This document shows, in pieces, positions 11,435 to 22,593 of a stretch of 64,000 nt of DNA. This DNA is from Excoecaria cochinchinensis (taxonomy: Eukaryota; Streptophyta; Magnoliopsida; Malpighiales; Euphorbiaceae): the NCBI GenBank assembly GCA_947683425.1, contig CANTUQ010000031.1, positions 1,561,001-1,625,000 on the forward strand, written 5' to 3'. Below the pieces are notes generated by a model. It did no database searches, was not told the DNA's origin, and saw only the letters and a program-made list of their open reading frames with translations. The position numbers were made by a program, and so were the translations under genes. Within the stretch, counting starts at the first letter, position 1; each line of letters starts with the position of its first letter.

Positions 11435-11695
11435 CTAGTTTCTGTGTGACTGGTCCATGATCGGGATATCTGGAATGATGTGCTTGGAGATTTCGTTGAT
11501 GACTCTTAGCATGTCTTCATATGTCCAGGCAAAGACTTTTTCATATTTTGTTTTCATTCTTTCAAATTTTAATCTCATTTCAGGAGTTATAATAAATGAT
11601 ATCAAGATTTTCTTTGGGTTTTCCCAAAGTTCTGAGATTAACATAGTGGCATCAATTGATTCAATATCAAATATGAATGAGTCATGATCATGCAT
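11435..11695 (-). pseudogene. pol remnant preceding RT (Tat/Ogre-like, element B)
   Basis: An 86-residue open segment includes KYEKVFAWTYEDM followed by a leucine/isoleucine-rich stretch and HIIPDIP. In Tat/Ogre polyproteins the motif YKDVFAWSYEDMPGL stands just upstream of the reverse transcriptase domain, so the homology is clear although the polymerase itself is gone. It lies downstream of gag on the same strand, in the normal order. Confidence 0.65.
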
Positions 11696-11907
11696 AATGA
11701 AATCATAAGAGATATAACATAAGTAAGCAAAAAACGTTGATATTATTAATGAACCCAGAATGTCATTATTAAATAGTTCAAAAATAAAAAGAACATTTTG
11801 AATAGCAAATCATTCTCCATTTTTGCTAAAACAAATTGCTTGAAAATCTTCTGATGCCTCAGGCCTCCTTCCTCTGGACAGTATCCCCAAGATTGGTGAT
11901 AACCATT

Positions 11908-13223
11908 CTATCTCTTTCTCCTTTTTCTCGGGTCTAGAATCTGATCAATGTCAACCCATTTTTGTATACATTCCCTCATAGCGTTGCAATAATCTATTTT
12001 ATGCCCTGTGTGTTGATGATATGCACAATACCAATCCGCTCTATGTCCTTGCTTTCTTTGGCTTATGGCTGGCCTTGGCGGCAGCGGTTGCAATCTCCCT
12101 TCTTTGGTGAAACGATCAAAATACCAGGATAATGGTCTACCTAAGTTGGAATCACAGTGCATGGCCATCTCGGTGACCAAAGCTTCAGCCCTCTCATCAC
12201 CATCACTCTTGTTATTATTGCTAGAACCCCCTTTGAACTTTATACCGCCATGCCCATGGTTGGCGACAATTGCCTTACGTGCTAAGTGCTCCCCTTCGGC
12301 TTCGATGGCTATATCTTTAAGGGATTCCCAATCCTTTAATCCCTTTAACTTGAGTGCCTCCCTCAAATATGGTCTGGCATTTCTGATAAATAACTTGATC
12401 TGATCTGGGGTATTAGGCCTCCTCCTCATCTCTATTACCCGGTTCCTCCATCGGGTCAAGTACTCATGGAATGACTCATCCGACTTTTGCTATAGTAATT
12501 CTAGGTCTTTTAGAGTGACTTCCATCCTTGTACTACAATCATATTTTCGGAGAAACTCCTACGTCAGCAGATCCCAGTTTTCCTTTATTCTTCGGTCCAG
12601 CCCATGATACCAGTCCACCCCAGGACCCATCAAACTTAAACAAAAAAAACTCTACCTTCTGCCTCTTGGTCAGCGTAGTACCCTTCATGATTAGAGAGTA
12701 TTGCTTGATGTGTGCAATGGGGGTCCGATGTGCCATCAAACTTCGGGACATCAGGCATCTTAAAATTTAAAGGGATTAGATCCTCTCCATCCAACTCCTT
12801 GTCCTCGGGATTCATCCTCTTTCCCATCATTAGAATTCAGGACATCGCCTCGAACTTCTCTTCCATCTTTCTCCATATGGCTTCTTCTATCTGGGGTGCT
12901 TTCTCTCTAATCGATAGGGGTTTTTCGTGTTCATTCTCCTCTAGGTCATCTTCTAACCTCTGGGGTGGCCTTTTCCCCTGGGCCCTGGATGTGGTAGCTC
13001 TCAAATCCATCGGTGGTGGGTGAGTTTCCTCTTGTAGGTTCTCTCTGTCCTCCTCCGTTTCATTATGCCTCATGGGAGGGGGCGCTGGGTTCTGTGGCGC
13101 AGCTGGCTGAGCCATTTTTACCATTATATCCATCATCCGATTTTTGAACTCTTCAAACCTTCGGCCCACTTCTTCAGCTATCAAGTCCCTGGTAGCCTCC
13201 GCCTCTCTCGACGAGTTGGCCAT
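11908..13223 (-). pseudogene. Tat/Ogre-like gag remnant of element B
   Basis: Gag would form the particle that packages element RNA. The minus-strand start MANSSREAEATRD at 13223 leads into a coiled, charged N-terminus. After frame changes near 12835 and 12636-12460 come the segments DVPKFDGTSDP and MTRWRNRVIEMRRRPNTPDQ, typical of Tat/Ogre gag cores. The C-terminal zinc-binding region reads CAYHQHTGHKIDYCNAMRE (C-X2-H-X4-H-X4-C). The last segment ends at 11908. Several stops and frameshifts make it non-functional. The same gene in A (16240-22593) is interrupted by two solo LTRs. Confidence 0.75.
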
Positions 13224-13599
13224 TTTTAAAAAATTTCTGAATGCCTATTAATTGTGCTTGAAAACACGCTCCAATAAGGCGGCTGTCGGAATCCCTAACC
13301 AACTAGGAAAGTGGTCTTTGATGCCGAAAAAACAAAGAGTTAGAATGATATATGAATAATATGCAATGCATGGTCGTGTTGTACAACAAATAGTATATAA
13401 TATCTAAAAGAATTATAATAATACACGTGGAACTATACACAAGATGATATGTACATGTAATAATTATGTGCAAAGAAAAGGATGTATATATAAAGAGGAA
13501 ATAAAAAATTTATTTGTGAATGAATGACATAAATATGCAATGCATCATCCACAACCACATGCAAGCAAGTAGATCTTTTAAGTTAATAAGCCCATTTTA
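13224..13599 (-). repeat. 5' leader remnant of element B
   Basis: Sequence upstream of the B gag. The block at 13520-13570 (ATGCATCATCCACAACCACA and following) is the reverse complement of 4250-4300 in element C. No PBS or 5' LTR follows, because an unrelated LTR fragment starts at about 13600. Confidence 0.55.
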
Positions 13600-14477
13600 C
13601 AACCCAAAATAATTTTCCTCACTTCCCAAGCTCAATTCCACTCAAAATAAATTCCATAATTCTTAAAACATATAATTTAGCCTCCACGTAAAATTTTAGC
13701 TCAATCGGAGACCGTTTCTCAGTCCGATAATTTCATATCAGTCCGATAACTCACTTTTCTGTCTCATCGTAAAATTTATTTTTCACTACTATTTAACTCT
13801 CCATAACATTTCAAGTAAATCCATTTTCTACGATCCACAGCTCCATTTAGAGTCCGGTCAAAGCTTGGTTAAACTAGTCAAACCAAAGTCAACTGGTCCG
13901 ACCGGTCCGATTCACTAGTTGAACCGATTCAGTTCACTTTTCATCCTTAACATAATTTTCACTCTTACTAGCCCATTTGACCTTGGTTTCATCTCAATGA
14001 GGGTCCTTGTCCGGTCCGGTTCGATTCACCAATTTTTCAATTTCACTATAAATTTACTATTTCGCTACCAAACTATTCTACACACTATTCTAAGTCTATT
14101 TATGACTTTACATAATTTTCAGAGGTCATTTACTATATTGAAAGTCTCTGTCAAACTTCAGTCAAACTGGTTACTATTTGAATCGAACCATAGCCTTTTC
14201 TTCAGTTTGACTCTCGGGGACCTATTTGACCTCATTTTCACTCCAAATTACATCACTAGACTCTATTTAACAGGCACTTCCCAACAGTCCAATAAAATAT
14301 TTTTTCCTTTCGGCTTCCCGGCAGGTCACCCATCAAGGGCTTCCCTGGCCTTAGCACGTTTAACCTTTATTCTTTACAGTCTTTCTGTACCCAATTACTG
14401 ATATTTCCACCAGCATTCACACTATATACTCTACAGATTTCACTGATCACTACTGACCCGGTATTCAGGCCATTACA
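13600..14477 (-). repeat. U3-side LTR fragment (M family)
   Basis: Read on the minus strand it starts TGTAATGGCCTGAATACCGG at 14477. It then follows the same order as LTR M (53460-55707): a GAGGTCAAATAGGTCC block, and a TAGCTCAATCGGAG-like block near 13700. Only the first ~880 bp remain. It separates Tat elements A and B, so it marks a deletion or recombination that removed the 5' LTR of B and the 3' end of A. Confidence 0.6.
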
Positions 14478-16239
14478 GCTATGCCCCCTGTTTATTGGGC
14501 GTGCGTCTTTCTGCCCCCATGCGTCTTTTTGCCCCCATCGAGAGTTTGCCTTACTCTATCTACCTGAAGGAAAGTTATTTGGAAAATTTCTCTCAAGCAC
14601 TGCCTTATCGCTCTAACCATCTGTAGTCATTTATTAAAGGTAGTGTGCCCTTTTTGGATTTTCACACTAGCTTTTCTTTACGGGAAATGCATCCTTTTTC
14701 GGATTTTCACATAACACTATGCCTAACTTTTGCCTGTAATGGACCAAACCAAATCTAGTGGCTTTTTTTTTGTAGGACAGACTGCCTATTTTTAGGTTTT
14801 CACCCTGTCCTTTGGCCTAACTTTTGCTTAGAGAGCCAGTTACAGTTTTCATCTCTAAAGGCCTTTTTTTTTTGGAAAATGGTTATATGATAAGCTTGTT
14901 CTAGTAGGTGTCCCTGTGTATGCTGCATGTTTCTCTTAACCGGTTAGTCGTATGTTCATGCCTAGCTTATGCGTGCGTTCCTATATACATGCACCTTATA
15001 GCAATGACAATAATCATAACTAGACATATAATGCAAGAATGCAGGCTTCATACAATCTCAAGGAGATACACTTTGTGTGCATTCAACTCCTATTATCAAT
15101 TAGCCCTCATAAGTTTTCTTGATTGAAAATTTTCACTCAAACCCCTAATTTTTGCCTAGGGCTCCTTTTCTCGGTTTCGACCTACGGGGCTTCTCTTTTT
15201 TTTTTTCATTTAATGTTTTTTGTTTTTTTAACCATGGAACCTTCTTTACTCCGTTAGCATTTCTTGATTCTTGAATCTTCTTCCATCATTGCCTACGACG
15301 ATGTTTGCCATTTCTATCAACAGCTATTCTAACTTTAGCTTGTGCAGCCTGGTGCATTTGATCTTGAGTTATTTGTATGCCAAGTTACCTTTTTTCAAAC
15401 AACGGCTCTCTACCTACTTCTAGAAGATTAAGCCAAACTTTGTTTTTGCAAATTGGATCAAGATGATGAGCTCTCTTTCTAAGTTTATCTGTAAGAGTTC
15501 ATGTTTTACTCATTTTGGCTCCAGATGGTTAAAGGTCAGTTTTTTGGTTGGCTTTGTGGTGGCCATCTCAAATGGTTAGAAGGAAAGGAATTCCAAAACT
15601 TGGTTCGGATGGGCTGTATTGTGGGGTTTCTTTTTTCTTTTGTTTTTCTTCTTTTTCTTTTTTCTTTCTTTTTTTCTTTCATATTTTTTTAAAGAGAAGA
15701 GAATGGTTAGGGGTTGAGGTTTTATCTACTATCTTGTATAATGCTCCACTTGAGGCGATAGCTTGTGACTCATCTTGTGGTCTTTTCTTTGTGGTGTCCT
15801 CAGGAGATTTTGGCATTTCCAAGTTATAGTTGCTCGTTACTCATAATCTTTATCTTATCCTCCATCTGAATTGGCCAAATAATTATCTCGGCAAGCTAGA
15901 GTAGTGTGTCCTAGCAATGCCTTTGTCGATTCTAGGCCCAAGCTTCTTTTTTTCATTATTATTTTAATTTATTTATTTTTATCTCTCAAGTTTATCTCAC
16001 TTTAGGAGTCAAATTGGATGCAACCAAGATGTTTGCTCCTTGACATTAAATAAAGCAATATTTATTAGATTAATGTCTCATAAGTCATGATTATGGTCAT
16101 TCATAATGCAACAAAACAAGTCATTATATGCATAAAAAAAGCCCATATCATTAATATAGTTAGAGAAGCAAAAGCATTATCAAAACATTAGTTCACATAC
16201 ACATTATCATCAACATTTCAGCCTCTTCGTCTCTTGCTT
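14478..16239 (-). repeat. internal 3' half of Tat/Ogre-like element A
   Basis: From 14500 to 15180 it aligns with 9121-10262 of B. From 15240 to 15830 there are T-rich tracts and short coding-like runs that I could not assign. Near 16080-16110 a TCATGATTATGGTCATTCAT block resembles 11680-11695 of B. No RT, RNase H or integrase motif was seen, so A is also internally deleted. The frame at 15548-15829 is T-rich and not supported as a gene. Confidence 0.5.
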
Positions 16240-16642
16240 CCTCTTTCCGGGTCTTGGATTTGCTAAGTGTTAATTAGGTCTTAAATACGGTCCCTCAAAG
16301 CTCTACAGTAATCAATCTCATGCCCTATATGTTGATGGTAGTTATAGACCAATTGGCTCTATGTCCGAGATTTCTCAAGTTCTTTGCTAGCATATGGGGC
16401 AAAGGTTATAATTTCTCTTCGTTTATAAGTTATGCAAGACACTGAGACAATGGTCTACCTAAGTCTGAATAACATTAGTAGGTTGTCCCAATAGTCAAAA
16501 CTATAGCGATTCTGCCATAATTGTCCCCGCTGTTGCCGTTGCCTCCATTGTTTTTACTAAAAGCCTAATTCACGAAATTATCCTTCTTCTCCATATGTTC
16601 AGCCTCAGCTTTGTTGGCTATTTCTTTGAGAGATTCCCAATT
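16240..16642 (-). pseudogene. gag of element A, 3' part
   Basis: The minus strand encodes a YHQHIGHEIDYCRALRD-like zinc-binding segment at about 16270-16340, the counterpart of the C-X2-H-X4-H-X4-C segment of the B gag. It then runs upstream to the SLKEIANKAEAE-like region at 16600-16640, where solo LTR 1 is inserted. Stop codons interrupt it. It joins the piece at 19144-19311 once the insertion is ignored. Confidence 0.65.
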
Positions 16643-17006
16643 TGTGACGCTCATTCTAAACCACTGGAATAGCTCAGCTGCAGCAGTCGAGAACGGTCAC
16701 CATACAGCAAACATAAGCACATATCACCATCATACACGCATACCATTATCTGAATAATTAAATTTCATAACTCACTCATTCACATACAACGGTCATTACA
16801 TGCTAGAACTGACACATCTCCATACATATATACACATTGGTACTAGACTTAGTTATTACATCCGTACATATTGGTTTGATATAAAATGGATTAAACATTA
16901 CATACACAAAACTCATTGCCCACTTCCCAAAAACCTACACTATAAGTACTCTTAGTGTTGACCGATGGCAATGTGGATCCGTCCTTCGCGATCACCTTGC
17001 CTCCGA

Positions 17007-17054
17007 ACCTACACGGATTAGCAAACCCGTGCTAAGCAATAACGCTTAGTGGGG
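17007..17054 (-). other. double hairpin module, solo LTR 1
   Basis: In sense: CCCCACTAAGCG-TTATTG-CTTAGCACGGG, a loop, then a partly matching CCGTG and TAGGT. The second stem is weakened (CACGGG facing ATCCGTG). It stands 473 bp downstream of the palindrome. Confidence 0.6.
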
Positions 17055-17318
17055 AAACAACATACACACGTATATACTTTTATAGCATACATTACAATAA
17101 TTATTCAATTATAAGACATATCTTAATACAAGCTTGATAACAATTAAATCAGTTTAACAAAGCTCATGTATCATGTAGGTACGTATTATGTATTCAAATA
17201 TTTTTATAATTACAACTCATGCACAATACTCATCGTAATAGTGTATACATTTGCATTAAACTCATTTAACTTGTTCATATATCACATGGTTTACTTATTA
17301 CTCCTATTAGTTAATTTT

Positions 17319-17565
17319 GCCTGCAATTCAAAGATATGGATAACGAGTATCACATTAGTACCAAATAGGCACAGTAATCACATTGGTATCCATGGATACC
17401 TCACATTTGTACTAGTACCGTAAGGTATGGAATATCAACATAATATCACAGTGGAATCCAGTTAGGATTTATATAACCTTGTATTCCAGAGGAATCAGAT
17501 GCATTGGGCTATAGCATTTAGACTCTATAGGCATGCCTATCTATCCACTACTTGACTAGCAGGCT
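17319..17565 (-). other. folded LTR domain, solo LTR 1
   Basis: Sense outer stem: AGCCTGC...GTGGATA (17542-17565) pairs with TATCC...GCAGGC (17319-17342). Inside is the perfect palindrome ATAGGCATGCCTAT (17527-17540), then mini-hairpins including GGTATCC/GGATACC. Repeated linker words are of the type AATGTGA. Confidence 0.6.
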
Positions 17566-17925
17566 AAGGTATTGATTGATTATTATACTTGTTATGGCAT
17601 TATGACATTATAGAATTAACCCATTATATTTCATTACATAGTTCGCATTCATTGTTATTCACATTACAATTCTATCATTAGACTTAGATAGGATATCGCA
17701 TGAGCATATATATATATATATATATATACAAGAAATTCATCACTATAATCCTCATGCTTGTATATTCACAGTCACAAGTTTACAATTAGATTCAATTCAT
17801 ATCCATGCAAATCATCATTAAATAGCTAAGATGATATTTAATAAGGTTTAAGGCAAAATAAGTTCAATTGGAACGGAAAAAGAGATATAAATCAAAGTCT
17901 TAAATTTTCCAAAACAGAAGTGTTT

Positions 17926-18152
17926 TGCACGGCGGTATGATAATGCCTTACTGCCGTGTAAGATACCCTACACGAGGGTATGATCAAGTCATACCGCCGT
18001 GTAGAAAGCCACACAAAAACACCTTCGAAAACAGAGGACATTTACATGGCGGTATGGTCACTCCTTACCGCCGTGTAAAATCTCACACTTGCAGTTTTAA
18101 AAGGGCAGAATAGAATTACACGGGGGTATCGCCCATTCCATACTGCCATGTA
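17926..18152 (-). repeat. CG-rich palindromic word array, solo LTR 1
   Basis: The words ACACGGCGGTATG and CTTACCGCCGTGTAA alternate four times in both orientations, forming inverted pairs. The surrounding LTR is AT-rich. A (TA)n microsatellite lies separately at about 17708-17728. Confidence 0.75.
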
Positions 18153-19143
18153 ACTCATTCAACCCAGTTTTTACATGAAAACTTAGCTACTTTAGAAATC
18201 AATTGCAACCCAAAATCATTTTAACATACATATACTTCCCATTCAATGCATACATGAACTTTGCCCATGCTTGTTTTCACCTTAACAAAATAAGCATTAG
18301 ATAAAAGCAGTAATAAACAAAATCTCAAGCATTCTTTCCTCAATTTATCCACACATAGATGAAATCACTTATTCCATTCTCAAACTCATTCCAACAAAAC
18401 ACAACCACATTTAACATTCAAATAGAACACATTTTAAATCATAACATTCAAATATAAAGATAGTTTCCCAAACCTCCTTTCCTATGCTCCTAATGAGTCC
18501 CTTTTAAGGTAGGTTCACCAACTTTGGCCTTCCCTTTATCTTGCTTTGATTTCTAAGCTACACACATGATCCAATTTCCATAATTGGAACACAATATCAG
18601 TACCAATCAATTTCAAAAGATAGGAGATGAAGAAGAAGGAGAATCCATTAAATTAACCACTTACCTTGCTAATTATTCAACCTACATTTCCTAATACCAT
18701 GTAATCCATTGAACTCTCACACACATCAACTATAAATCTCAAGATTACTGAATAAAATGAAGAAATAGGAAAGTAAGAAGAAGCTCAACAGAGAAGAAGA
18801 AGAGAATGCAGCAAAAACTGCACTTTCTCTCTCCAAATTCCCTTATATTGCATGGCTTGAGAGAGGTGGCAGCTCCACAAGACCACACGTGGAGTCCACT
18901 TCTCCAACCTCAATTCTGCCTATTTGTCCATTAATCCCTACTTAAACAAAATCTGAATTCAATTAAACTAATTAATTCCTCTTAGTGTTAATCATGCACA
19001 ATTGCCAATAAGCCACTTAACTTCTTTTAGTTATTCAATTAAGTCCTTTATTTGTTATTTCAATTTAGTCCAACTGCATAATTAAATTCCCACACAACCT
19101 TAATTAAGCCAATTACTACCAGGCTACATTTCGGGCCATTACA

Positions 19144-19311
19144 CAATCCTTAAGTACCTTCATTTTGAGTCCATCTCTCGGGTATAGGCTTATGTTTCGA
19201 ATAAAAAGCCTAATCTGGTCAGGAGTATTAGGTTTCATTTTCATCTCCATAACTCTGTTTCTCCATCTAGTAAGATACTTGCGGAAGGACTCCTCTGGCT
19301 TTTGTTGTAAG
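19144..19311 (-). pseudogene. gag of element A, middle part
   Basis: A short gag segment between the two solo LTRs. The minus strand reads KPEESFRKYLTRWRNRVMEM, then the NTPDQIRLFIRN motif, parallel to TRWRNRVIEM in the B gag. Both ends carry target duplications of the flanking solo LTRs. Confidence 0.75.
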
Positions 19312-19620
19312 TGTAACACCCCCTCCGTCGCCCCCGTTGGAAGGGCGGACGGCAGCGCGCTACCCGATGCTCACTCATAACATGCATACATACACTGAGC
19401 GGAAGCATTCACTAACCATAATAACAAAGGAAGAACATAAATCTCATATAATCAAAATATAGAGTTATTTACAATAGCCAAAAGATTACATCTCCAATCC
19501 TTTACAAAAATTAATACATATACAAAAAGAATTACAGGAGGAGATCACAAAAATAAAGACTCTACTCCTATGTGGCCGACCTACAGATGCGCAACACGAG
19601 CAAGCTCCCAAAATCGTGTC

Positions 19621-19668
19621 ACCTACACGGGATAAAAACCCGTGCTAAGCGATAACGCTTAGTGGGGA
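19621..19668 (-). other. double hairpin module, solo LTR 2
   Basis: Sense: CCCCACTAAGCG-TTAT-CGCTTAGCACGGG, a short loop, CCCGTGTAGGT. Both stems are perfect or nearly so. Confidence 0.65.
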
Positions 19669-19878
19669 GGAACAAAACACAACAAAACACTATGCAGAAA
19701 TATCATGTATCAACATACAGAATTCATTAAGTACTAGAGAACAGAACTATAAATATATGCATTAATAATCACTATAAGCAATCAGAATTGAAAATAGAAA
19801 CATGAAGCAGTTGCCATAATCAAGATCATGCTATAATTAAAACACATCACTAAACCAATACCAGACATTTAACACAAT

Positions 19879-20117
19879 AGCCTGAATTTCACTGGTGGAG
19901 GATACGGGAACACGGCACGGGAGACCGAAGCCTCAAAAATAGTTTTATTACCCGAAGGTAGCACGGGAGACCGGAGTCTCAAAACATTTTATCACTACAC
20001 GAAAATTGACCATCTCGGAGGTCGATCGCTTCGCCCAAACGGGGTGGACACGAGCAGCTGCACTCACAAACCCTTCTTAAGCATGCTTAATTATCCACTA
20101 CCTTGACACTTCAGGCT
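19879..20117 (-). other. folded LTR domain, solo LTR 2
   Basis: Outer stem in sense: AGCCTGAA...GTGGATA (20092-20117) with TATCC...TTCAGGCT (19879-19904). The palindrome TTAAGCATGCTTAA lies at 20077-20090. Mini-hairpins GAGACTCCGGTCTC and GAGGCTTCGGTCTC follow, each continued by CCCGTG. Confidence 0.65.
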
Positions 20118-20313
20118 CAACAACTCACTCCTCAATCACAACACTTACTACATAAAACTCAGATCACAATCCCAACATCACACTAATTCACTACAACGAC
20201 ACGAGTATAAAAAGGTCAACAAGACATAAACTCAATCATGTACCATGCAATAGTGAGAAACCATGCAAAGTGAAACACAAGAGTCACATTCAGAAAACAG
20301 GGCAGGCAGGAAG

Positions 20314-20632
20314 GCTTCTGTCACGATCGCGATGGTGTCGCGCTCGCGACAGAGCACGGGGTACCTCCTCACGAGCTCGTGCCAAAAAGCATGCTCGCGA
20401 CGAAGCATGCAAGGCAATCACACAAAACCGAGCTCTGTCGCGCTCGTGATAGAGACCAGTTCCTCCCTCCTCATGTGCACGCTCGACAACATGCTCGCGT
20501 GGAGGATTCGGCCACCGAGCTCTCTGTCGCACTCCCAACAACGTCGCGGTCGCGACAGAGGGCTCCTTAAGAACGATGGACCAAATTCGCACTCTGTAGC
20601 GCTCGTGACAGCGTCGCGATAGCGACAGAGCC
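20314..20632 (-). repeat. CG-rich palindromic word array, solo LTR 2
   Basis: The words TCTGTCGCGCTCG and GTCGCGACAGAG recur in both orientations around short CG-rich phrases. Three overlapping open frames across the block come from the stop-poor CG composition and are not genes. Confidence 0.75.
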
Positions 20633-21840
20633 AAGATTTGACCAGAATCTGCACTTTCTCGCACTCATTCCCACTCAAACCTCCAAACACTCATTCAATC
20701 ATGCACAAACACTTACCTCAAGCCTCTAATACATCCTCATAACATTCTTAAAGCCACATAAACACATTTTACATAATAATCAAACATCAATTTTTCATGA
20801 ATGCCAACAAAACTAATTCAAAATTTAGTTTACATAACATGCTCAAGTTTTCCAAAAACACATGTCATCCTCACTATATCACTAACATCTCACTCACATT
20901 CAATACATGATGCACACATGCATTTATCCAACCTAAACACTCAAAACATCAAGAATTTGAAGACACAAATACACATTCAATCCAAATGAGAACTAGGGCA
21001 TAACTCAAACTCATCATAATAAAGAATAAACTCCCAAACACACACACTCAAAAACACAGCTCCCAAACCTGGAAATTGCAGCTTCACACCTGGCCCCTCA
21101 CGATCCCACCTTATCCTTGCCCTTGCTCTTTTTTCTCTCTTCCGTTTCTTGCACAAACCCAACCAAGAACACACTTAAATCAAACCATAAACTCACACTT
21201 CAAAACCAGAATTCAAAGAACAAGAAAAGGATGAAGGACCCCAACTCAAACTCAAGCACTTACCTTCAAAACCCAGCTGAAACCTCCAAGAAAACACAAG
21301 AGGGAAAGGTTGAGAGCAGAAAATGGTAGCAAGAGAGAGAGAGAGGATGGGAAAGAAGGAGAAAAGGGAAAGAACTAGCTTCCATGGGAAGCTAGGCAAA
21401 TTTTCTGCCCCTCCCTTCCCTCTCTCCTACTTTACCATTAATGCTCACCTGGCCAAGTCCACTTGTCACAATCCTAGAGAATCAAACCATCCACTTTGAC
21501 TTAAAAAATCCTTGGCACCATACTCCACTTACACAATATAATCTCTTACACAAATATCTCCAAGGCACCAAACTTAACTCAGACCATATAATTTTTAATA
21601 AACCACTTACATCCAAGGCACCATACACACATGAACCACACAATAAAATCCCTTAACCCACTTACATCCTAACACCATACACTACAAGCACACTTAATAA
21701 TTCCACTTCCTTAAATAATTAATTCCTTAACATATAAGTCCTTTAATATCCAAATTTTTCTCTTACACAAACTACAAAAATACCTTTAATTTACCGACTT
21801 ATCATGCAAATTCCGACCAGGCCCTTTTTGGGTTGTTACA

Positions 21841-22593
21841 GTAAGAGCTCTATGTCTTTCAAGGTAACTTCCATTTGAGTGCTATAGTCATACTGCTTCA
21901 AGAATTTTTTTGTCAACAAATCCCAATCTTCCTTGGTTCTCTGCTCCAGTTCATGGTACCAGTCCACTACAGGGCTTGTCAAGTTGAGGCAAAAATATTT
22001 TATCTTTTATTTCTTGGACAACATCATAACTTTTATCACTAAGGTGTATTGCTTGATGTGTGCTGAAGGGTCTGAAGTGCGATCGAACTTGGGCAAGTAT
22101 GTCATTTTGAACCTTTGTGGAAGCATTTCTTCATCATTAGAGTCTCTATCCTTTCGACTTATTCTTTTCCTAATGGACAACAAGCAAGCCATTGCTTTAA
22201 TTTTCTCCTCCATCTTCTTGAGCATATCATCCTCCATTTTGGGTGTTTTGCCCTTCATAATTTGGGTGACTACCAGTTCTTCATCATATTCTTCTATAAA
22301 GTCCTCTTCTAGGGCATTGAATCTCTTTTTTTTTGCTCAACTGACACTTCATTTTTGGGTTCAGCGGTTGGTGGACATGCTGCACCTGCCACTAGGAGAG
22401 CCTCACTAAGTAGATTTGGTTCAGCCTCCCTTATGGTAGGAGCGGTAGGCTACTGCCCAGTAGGTGGTGCTATTGTAGCAATAAGATTCCCCATCATAAT
22501 TATCATCTTTCTCTCGAATTCTTTAAACCTTTTGTCTATTTCTTGAGCAATTAGGGTGCGGGTCTCATCAGTCAGTTGCAATTAATATGCCAT
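21841..22593 (-). pseudogene. gag of element A, 5' part
   Basis: A minus-strand ATG at 22593 begins MAY followed at once by a stop, then DETRTLIAQEIDKRF, the counterpart of the MANSSREAEATRDLIAEEVG start of the B gag. The frame at 22007-22258 has LPKFDRTSDPSAHIKQY, the counterpart of VPKFDGTSDP in B. The remaining ORFs on the plus strand here are shadows. The gene is dead both by point changes and by the two insertions downstream. Confidence 0.7.

Larger units (their letters stand above)
16643..19143 (-). mobile_element. solo LTR 1 (Tekay-like), 2.5 kb, inserted in gag of A
   Basis: It is bounded by TGTGACGCTC...GGGCCATTACA and flanked by CAATT (16638-16642) and CAATC (19144-19148), a target duplication with one mismatch. 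The uninterrupted site in B reads GATTCCCAATCC, confirming the insertion point. No PBS, gag or second LTR is present, so it is a solo LTR left by LTR-LTR recombination. In minus sense the modules run in order: GGTAAGT (18659-18665), AGGTTTGGGA (18466-18475), CG-rich word array (17926-18152), folded domain (17319-17565), double hairpin (17007-17054). Confidence 0.85.
19312..21840 (-). mobile_element. solo LTR 2 (Tekay-like), 2.5 kb, inserted in gag of A
   Basis: It is bounded by TGTAACACCCCC...GGGTTGTTACA with a perfect GTAAG duplication (19307-19311 and 21841-21845). Its sense start TGTAACAACCCAAAAAGGGC matches LTR K (51343), so they are one family. Modules in minus sense: GGTAAGT (21258-21264), AGGTTTGGGA (21061-21070), word array (20314-20632), folded domain (19879-20117), double hairpin (19621-19668). 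No internal region remains. Confidence 0.9.

Noticed and set aside
11908..12403. Plus-strand frame at 12065-12403 as a gene
   Set aside because: It is the shadow of the minus-strand Tat gag segment with the C-X2-H-X4-H-X4-C motif.
20263..20690. Four overlapping open frames of 61-124 residues on both strands
   Set aside because: They cover the CG-rich palindromic word array of solo LTR 2, where stop codons are rare by composition.
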